A DNA stretch of 64,000 nucleotides, taken from the NCBI GenBank assembly GCA_940671915.1, contig CALNVZ010000649.1, forward strand, positions 7,756,289 to 7,820,288, in the 5' to 3' direction. Both the position numbers and the translations under genes were made by a program. Positions 53,401 to 62,400 of the stretch are shown in pieces. The stretch comes from Paracentrotus lividus (lineage: Eukaryota > Echinodermata > Echinoidea > Camarodonta > Echinidae). Within the stretch, counting starts at the first letter, position 1; each line of letters starts with the position of its first letter. The notes below the pieces were generated by a model that was not told the DNA's origin, did not search any database, and was given only the letters and a program-made list of their open reading frames with translations.

Positions 53401-56400
53401 TTTCAGTAAATGTGGTTTTTTTTTTTGGTATGCCTCCTCCACCGAATTCGAGGGTGATGCTTGGAGGCATTATGTTTTGAGGTTGTCAGTATGTCAATAC
53501 GTCCTTCCTGTTTGTTCCTTATCGCGATATCTCAAGTATCACCTGAACTTTAAACTTGGGAATAGTATGTATCACCATGAGAAGACGATCTGATGAGATT
53601 TTGAAGTTCAGCCCCCTCCCCCCATAAGATCTTGGCCATTGAGCAACCCGTCGCGCCGAAAATTGGCACGCACGGTACCCACGGCATCCTCTCTAAAAAT
53701 GATGAGTCATATTCTCCAACAAATTTCATGACTAATTAATTATGCTAATTTATGCATAAAATCTAAGAATTGCTCTAATTAATTAAATAAAGCTCTAAAA
53801 GTGCTAATTTTTGGTTACAGGCTCTTATGTATTTCTTTGTTTTTCGATTTTTTGTTTTTTATTGTTTCCTTGATGGAAATCATTGGTGACACCATTTTAA
53901 TCATGAACAACCTTGAATTGATTATTTTTAATATAGTATAGAGAAAATAATGATACATTTATGAATTTTGGCTAAAAACACAATTTGCATTGGATTTGTA
54001 CACAAAATCACGTATTTGAGCAAATTTAGATCTGACGCACGGTTACAAAATGTTATATAATTTCATAACCTTGTACCCGGGCCTCACAAATTTGATCCAA
54101 AAAGTTGCGTGAGACTTGAAAGAAAATAGTCACAAAGTCTCGGCAAAAATTTTTCCCGCGTTGCGAAGTTATCGCAAAAAATGTTGGGGGGCTGAATGAG
54201 CCACCCCTTTAGTCTTTTTAGGGTTAAGATTGTTATTGGGATATCTTGAGAACCAGTTGAGATTTGAGCTTAAAAGTTAGGGGTAGTACAGAGAAATTTA
54301 GCTTCAGTGAATGGAGACAAACCCCCAAAACATATTGGGAAAGTTTCAGAAAAATCAGGCAATGAATAAGAGAGATATGAATTTTTAGATTTTAAAATCA
54401 CTTATGATATGGAGATCCTCCAATTGGCAACGCGACCATGATGTGTGATGTAATTCAGGGAGATCTTTCCCATATCTATTGTACACATTGTACTAAAATC
54501 CTCTTTTTTCTTGATTCTAAAGGGAGAATAAAGAATCTTTTTATGGGATGACTTGTAAATATATGAAAGTCATAATATATCATTAAAAGAAAAGCTGTTC
54601 TATCATTAGAATGAAAATAAAGAGACATTATGAATAGTTTTTGTGCACACCATATGGGGAGTTCTCCCTTCGTGACATCACAAATGGTGACCGCATTGCC
54701 AATGGGAGATTTCCTATGTCATTAGAGATCTCAATATTCAAATACTCATATCATTTATCCGATTTTCACCAAATCTTCACTAATGTGCTTATTTGAATTT
54801 TCTGCATCCACAGTAAGCCAACTATCTACAAAGGGACAATTCTCCTTTAAGTAAACTGTGATAATTCCTCTCCTTTCACAGAGATCATTGAGCCAGAGGG
54901 ACCGTGTGATGTAATCACATGTGAGTCATGGCAGAAGTGTGTGATCCTTCCCTCCAACGTTGGCATCTGTGGGTGCATCAGTCCTAGAGACTGCCCTGCC
55001 CCTGCTCAGGATCAGTCAGAAGTTTGCGGGACAGATGGGAAGAACTACACATCCATCTGTCAGCTCAAGGCTCGTGCATGTATCCTGTCCATTGACATTG
55101 AGGAGGCGTCCAGCACTCAGTTCTGCATTAATGGTATTTTCTTAAAAAACATCATTCCTTATTCTGAGCGGGCTTTTTTAAAGGAGATTTTGTCTCCGAT
55201 ATCTTGGCTATGGAAAGTCCAGTTCCTGTGGAATATTGCATGAACGCTGTGCACTTGTAAAGGGTACTGCTGTCTTTTTTTCTTGTAAAATTTTTAATTT
55301 ATCATAACTTACGCAAAATCCTAATTTATTTTATTTGTTATACTCTCATGAAGTACAAAATATGTTTTCATTTGCTGAGTAGCATAGTGAACAACATTAA
55401 AATGAAAGATTTCAAAATTGCCAGTGAATTCTTTTTCTACAGTGGCGGACGCAGCCAGATTTCAGACAATGAATTTATCGGGCCCATGCGTAAACATAAT
55501 AGAGCCGCTTTTGTTCCCGGACAATTGGGCCCCCGAAATGCATTCAATTCAATTTTCTTGGATCCGCGCCTGTTATATTTTTTTTTATAGTTAATTTCTT
55601 AATACTACACTACTGGTCAAAAAGTTTGGGTACAACTGCTATCAGCTATGTTCAGATCATTTTATATCATTTTTATGCCTCCGCCACGGAAGGTGGTGCC
55701 GGAGGCATCATGTTTTCGGGTTGTCCGTCCGTCTGTCGGTACCTCCCATTTGCTTGTTATCGCAATATCTCAAGAACCACTTGAGATATCGACTTCAAAC
55801 TTAGAGATAGTATACATGAAGATAGGAAGATGATCTGAATAGATTTTGGAGTATGTAGGTCAAAGGTCAAGGTTCACAGAGGTCAAATTGTAAAATGCCA
55901 TGTATTGAGTTTGTTATCGCAATATATTGAGAACCACTTGAGATATCAACTTCAAACTTAGGATAGTATTTATCACCGTTGGGAGATGGTCTGATTAGAA
56001 TTTGGATCATGAAGCTCAAAGGTCAACGGTCACAGGTCAAATTGCAAAATGATGTATTGAGTTCGTTCTCGCGATATCTCAAGAACCATTTGGTATAGGA
56101 GCTTCTAAATTTAGGGTAGTGTTTATCACCATATAAAGATGATCTGATTAGATTTGGGAGTATGTAGGTCAAAGGTCAAGGGTCACAGAGGTCAAACTTT
56201 GAATTTCCATGTAATTTTTTTAGAGTAAGTGCAGGTTTAAAAATTTAGGAGGGACTATTAAAGATCTAATGAGGTTTGGGGTCACAGGGTCAAAGGTCAA
56301 GCTCAAAGATGTCTGTGTATGAAGGGAAAAAAATGAATAGTTGAATGTGCAATATATTTCTAATCTGGCAGTGGCGGAGGCATATATTTTGATTGTGCGC

Positions 56401-59400
56401 AGTCGATGATTCATCTTGTTATGTCCTGCATTTAGGTAAAAACATTACACCTGTTTAGAATTTAAAAAGTGGTCAAAACATTAAAAAAGTACAAAAACAT
56501 GACATTGCACTAATTTATTCCAATCATTAAGAAATGGATTATCTCCAATAACAATCCTATCAACGTTAAATTTTGCATTGACGTTGAGGCACATGTAAAA
56601 TATATTGCTTCAACGTCTGAAATTATTTTTAGTTTATTTCTGAATTATTGTAATTTATGTAAATTAGGTGTGTATTTTAACATATTTATTAATAATTTTT
56701 TTTTAAAGTTGCTATGTATAATAATCAACAACATTGTGATAAACATTTTGAAGTTCAAATTTTAATCTTATGTATTCTTTTGTTTTCTATTGTTGTTATT
56801 ATTATGTATTTCTTACATTTTTAGAGACTTTCATGTTTCAGTAATGCAAGCAAAATTTACAATTTTGTTTCATTGATGCCTGGCTTGAAATAATACAATG
56901 TTGAGTAGTTTAACAACACAGTGGGCAGTTATTGAAATACCTTCACTACACATGAAAGGTAACAGTCATCAAGTTGCAAATGTAGGATTGGAAGCGGTTG
57001 CGCAGCAGTACTAGTCATGGGTGTTGTACATTAATTTGGTAAAACTGGTTCTGACCCCTCAACCAGTCAGAATATTATTAAATTAGTCCTTATTGAAGAG
57101 TTATTGAAGACTAATATTGCCTGTTTGTGCACTGAATGCATTTTCTCACTTGCATTGTTCTAGAACAGTGTTTATTATGTGTTCTGGCACTCAAGTCTCA
57201 TCTTGGTTGTCTTGAAAAATATCAAGATACGTAAATATAACAAAATAGTACATTATGATTACATTTCTGAAACATGAAAGCCTCCTAAAATGTAAGAAAT
57301 ACATAATAATAATAACAACAATAAAAGACCAAAGAAAGTAATAAAACAAAAGAAAAAAAAAGAATTCAATTTAAACTTTAAAATTTTTATCATAATGTTG
57401 TTGATTATTATACACAGCAACTTTTAAAAAGATATTAGGCTTGAAAACGATTTTTTTTTTATAAACTATTAATAAATATGTTAAAATACTCACCTAATTT
57501 TGCATAAATTACAATAAATCAGAAATAAACATTCCAAAATAATTTTAGACGTTGAAGCAATATATTTTACATGTACCTCAACGTCTATTCAAAATTTTAC
57601 GTTGATAGGATTGTTATTGCCAGGGATATTGTATTTCTTTAAAAAGTGAATAAAATCCGTGAACTATCATATTTTTGTATTTTTTGTACGTTTTGACTAA
57701 TTTCTGAATTCCAAAGAGGGGTAAGGTAATACTCATTCAATATGTTGTTTGCATAATGTGTTTTTTGTTGTTTGCATAATGTGTTTTTTGTACTTTAACA
57801 ATGTTTGAACTGAAATGCTGGATATAAAAATGATATAAAATGATCTGAACATAGCTGACAGCAGGTGTACTCAAAATTTTGACCAGTATTGTACAATGTA
57901 CATGTATTTGTATATTCCCAGTGGAATCCCATTTTCTTTGCTCATTTGTTATGTTTTTTATATAAATATATTCTTTACTATTACTATCTTTAGGAGTTCC
58001 TGAATTTGTGAGAACACCAGCACCAATAGTACCAATCGATAATGAGTGGTCCTCTTCCTCTTTCGAAAGTGTCATAGTCCCGGATGTTTCTTCTGTTGTA
58101 CAGGCTGATGAAAGTCCAGGAGGTACCGACGTAGGTCCATTAGAGGCACAGACATCACCACCAAGCGAACCCAGATCCTATTCCTTCTGTGATGCTGATC
58201 AATGCCCCACAAGCACTGCGGAAGAACTTTGCCAGAATTCAGCAGCTAGTAAGCAAGCATTTTCTCTTTTCTTTTCTTATAATAATAATAATAATAATAA
58301 TAATAGTTACATTTATATAGCACTTAATACGATATCCACCTTAGTGTTTCTAAGCCCTTAAAGTGTTAATTAATTATTACCCGGCTTGTTTCATCCCTCC
58401 CCCCCCCCCTTGCTTGTTCCCATAATTGACAACATTTGCATACTCTTGAAAAATGGTATATTAACTCAAAATCCAGATGAGCATTCATCACCCCGTTTTT
58501 TCTCAGTATTCGATTGATGAAATATTTTTTCGGAATCGCTTAGAATTTCATGATTCGAGGAGGCATTTTTTTTACTGCAACAATATACCTTTGGGTGTTT
58601 CGGAGCAGTTTAATGCATGTATTGATTTTCATTTTGACCGCAGTGCCAAATTTACCTCTTCATATGGGGACAGCCATTTATGCTGTAAGAATCCCTAAAT
58701 ATTACAGTCCACTCCCATTATAATGATGTACCTGGAACTTAGTCAGTTACCTTGTTACAGTTCACTCCCATTATAATGATGTGCTCGAGACCAAGCCAAT
58801 TATATTCTAAGAGATGTTTCACAAAGTACCTTTATAGCAGACTTTCATTAGAGTTACACTTAAACTCCAGGCGTATCCAGTATTTAATATTATTGATAGA
58901 CTTTTCCATGGTACGCATCCCCTGATGAGATCGCGTAATATATCGTCCGCAAATAGGAAGTTAAGTGCAACTTTAAGTCGACTTAACTCTTTGTGAACCC
59001 CCCCCCCCCCCCCCCTCCCCTGGTACAAAAAAACATGTAAGAATGAGTTCTCACTTTTGATGGGTAAAACTATGCTACAAGACATACATGCACTGGAGAG
59101 GAAATGAATGGTATGAGGGGGGAGGTCTACCAAGAACTTGGATGGTGTCTGTGAAAGGTGACATGACTCTACAACCCAGCAAAACATTTTTAAAGATACT
59201 ATGCGTCTTTTTCTGAATCGAACATTTAAAAACACACATATATCACCAAAGTTGGACTTTAAATATGCTATAATGGCAACGATTAAAAAATGCTATATAA
59301 ATGTTCTTTGGACGTTCATAAAACGTATTTATAACATCTCCAATGTCCGACAGGTTTTCTGCAGGTCGTTGAAATTATTGAAATGTTTTATATTGGTTTT

Positions 59401-62400
59401 TATTAACAATAAAACTTGGAAGGTTTTTAGAATGTCAGAAAATGTCCAATTGTTAGCTGGAAAACATCCAATTGTAAGCTGGGAAGGCATGATGAATGGG
59501 AATTGAAGCAGGAATTCGAGAGGAGAAAAAAACCTGACGATTTGACTCTGGTGTGTGAACCTACGCCAAATGCAAATTACCGGGTACCCAAGAGCCTGAA
59601 GAAGTTTGCACATGTTTAAAATTCATCACAAACATTCAGTTAATTGTCCCCGCCGAACGAGTTCGAGCAGGGACTATGAAACGGGCTCCGTACTTGTGTA
59701 TGTGTGTGTGTCCGTCCATCCGTCCGTCCGTCCGTCCGTCCGTCCGTCCGTGCGTCCGTATGTGATCAAAATCTTCAATTTGCTACTCCCTCACCATTTT
59801 TCATCGATTTCGATCCGTTAGCTTATATGATAGCACTAAGTGATGGCTTCAAAACTTCTTCACAGAATTTTGACCTTTGACCTTTGACCCTGATTTTGAC
59901 CTTATAATGTACATTGGTTACAAAATGCTACTCCTTCGCCATTTTTCATCCGATTTCGATTTTGTTTGCTTTATGATATTAGCACTAGGTGAGGACTACA
60001 AAACTTCCTACGGAATTTTGACTTTTGACCCCTTGACCTTTGACCTTGATTTTGACCTATATTGTACATGGTTACAAAATGCTACTCCTTTGCCATTTTT
60101 CATCCGATTTCAATTTTGTTTGCTTTATGATATAGCACTAGGTGAGACTACAAAACTTCCTCATGGAATTTTGACTTTTGACCCCTTTCACCTTTGACCT
60201 TGATTTTGACCTATATGTACATTGGTACAAAATGCTACTCCTTCGCTATTTTTCATCCGATTTCGATTTTGTTTGCTTTATGATATAGCACTAGGTGAGG
60301 ACTACAAAACTTCCTCATGGAATTTTGACTATTGACCTTTGACCTTTGACCTTGATTTTTGACCTATATTGTACATTGGTTACAAATGCTACTTCTTCGC
60401 CATTTTTCATCCGATTTCGATTTTGTTTCTTTATGAATATAGCACTAGGTGAGGACTACAAAAACTTTCTCATGGAATTTTGACTATTGACCCCTTTGAC
60501 CTTTGACCTTGATTTTGATCCTATATTGTACATTGGTTACAAAATGCTACTCCTTCGCTATTTTTCATCCGATTTCAATTTGTTAGCTTTATATGATAGC
60601 ACTAGGTGATGGCTTCAAAACTTCTTCACAGAATTTTGACCTTTGACCTTTGACCCTGATTTTTGACCTATATTGTACATTGGTTACAAAATGCTACTCC
60701 TTCGCCATTTTTCATCCAATTTCATTTTTGTTTGCTTTATGATATAGCACTAGGTGAGGACTACAAAACTTCCTCATGGAATTTTGACTATTGACCCCTT
60801 TGACCTTTGACCTTGATTTTTGACCTATATTGTACATTGGTTACAAAATGCTACTTCTTCGCCATTATTTCATCCGATTTCGATTTTGTTTGCTTTATGA
60901 TATAGCACTAGGTGAGGACTACAAACTTCCTCATGGAATTTTGACTATTGACCCCTTTGACCTTTGACCTTGATTTTGACCTATATTGTACATTGGTTAC
61001 AAAATGGTACTCTTCGCTATTTTTCATCCGATTTCAATTTTGTTAGCTTTATATGATAGCACTAGGTGATGGCTTCAAAACTTCTTCACAGAATTTTGAC
61101 CTTTGACCTGACCCTGATTTTTGACCTATATTGTACATTGGTTACAAAATGCTACTCCTTCGCCATTTTTCATCCAATTTCGATTTTGTTTGCTTTATGA
61201 TATAGCACTAGGTGAGGACTACAAAACTTCCTCACAGAATGACTTTTGACCCCTTTGACCTTTGACCTTGATTTTTGACCTATATTGTCACATTGCTTAC
61301 AAAATGCTACTCCTTCAACCTTCTCTAGTAATTTTCTTATTATCATTTATTCAATAATTTCACATAGCTTGTAAGAAGCATTCTTTTTTTTTATATTATG
61401 TGGAAAATTTTTCTGTAGCTTTTACATATTTTGGTTGTATAATTGTACAGGAATACAGAGAATTGACTTTTCGTTTTTATCTTTCTGATGCGATATAATG
61501 GGAATTTTATATTATTGGCGGGGACATATATTCCGCATCGCGTAATATACTAATCCACTTGTTAAATATAAGATTACAATTCTAAAATGTATTTAACCTA
61601 AATGAAAATAGCATTTTCCTTGATTCCTGGTGAATTCCGATACTGGATCTTTTTCAATTACCCATATCTTTCACCCTATTGTAATTGTATTGGGATGTGA
61701 TAATGTCAATTTCATATGTTTTTTTTTATGTACTTGTATATTATGTCTTCCTATGATTGTTTTATGTATAGATGTAATGTGCAGGGCCCTGGTTTAGAAC
61801 AGTGTTTAACCAATGAACAGGCTAAACTGGGTAAAACAGACTAATAAATAAATTAATTAATAAAAAATTGGTACTGCTCTCGTCATTTATGATGCAAGTG
61901 ATCTGAGTTGCAAAGCTATGCAATTGAAATCCTAAAAGGTACTCTAGACTAAGACAATCATGTTGTTATATAACAAAATCTTAATTGTCATACTAAAGAA
62001 ATAGGCAGACTCACACGTAGGTGCACGTTTGAGATTTGAATCATGTGGATTACCTTGTTATAGCAAATTTTTGTTGTATCATACTCATTTGAATGGGAGT
62101 GGACTGTTTTTAATGTTCTTCTTTCTTGTTTTTTCTTTTTGTACATCCAGTCGTTATTGCTTATGTTAATAGATGGGAAGCAAACACAGGGATCCTGGAG
62201 ATAGAGATTTATGAAGTTATGTTTGGGGAGATGCCAACTTGGACGAGGGGTAAGTCTGAAGCAAAACAAAAACAATGTAAAAACAAACAAATATAAAGCA
62301 AGTTTTGTAATATTCTCATTAAGTGATTGTGATTTGTTGTGCCTCCGCCATCAAAGTTGGTGCTGGAGGCTCATGTAGTCCATCCACCCTGCTTTCCTTT

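Larger units (their letters stand above)
58704..62107. mobile_element. cagtcc-ended element hosting nested repeats
   Basis: acagtccactcccatt at 58704 and its complement ending at 62107 are inverted copies. The 3.4-kb interior holds a C run (58999-59015), the 59645-61526 element, and a retroelement-like 3' end (61700-61865: gcagggccctggtttagaac, then taataaataaa). The outer ends may belong to one element or to two neighbours of one family. Confidence 0.5.
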
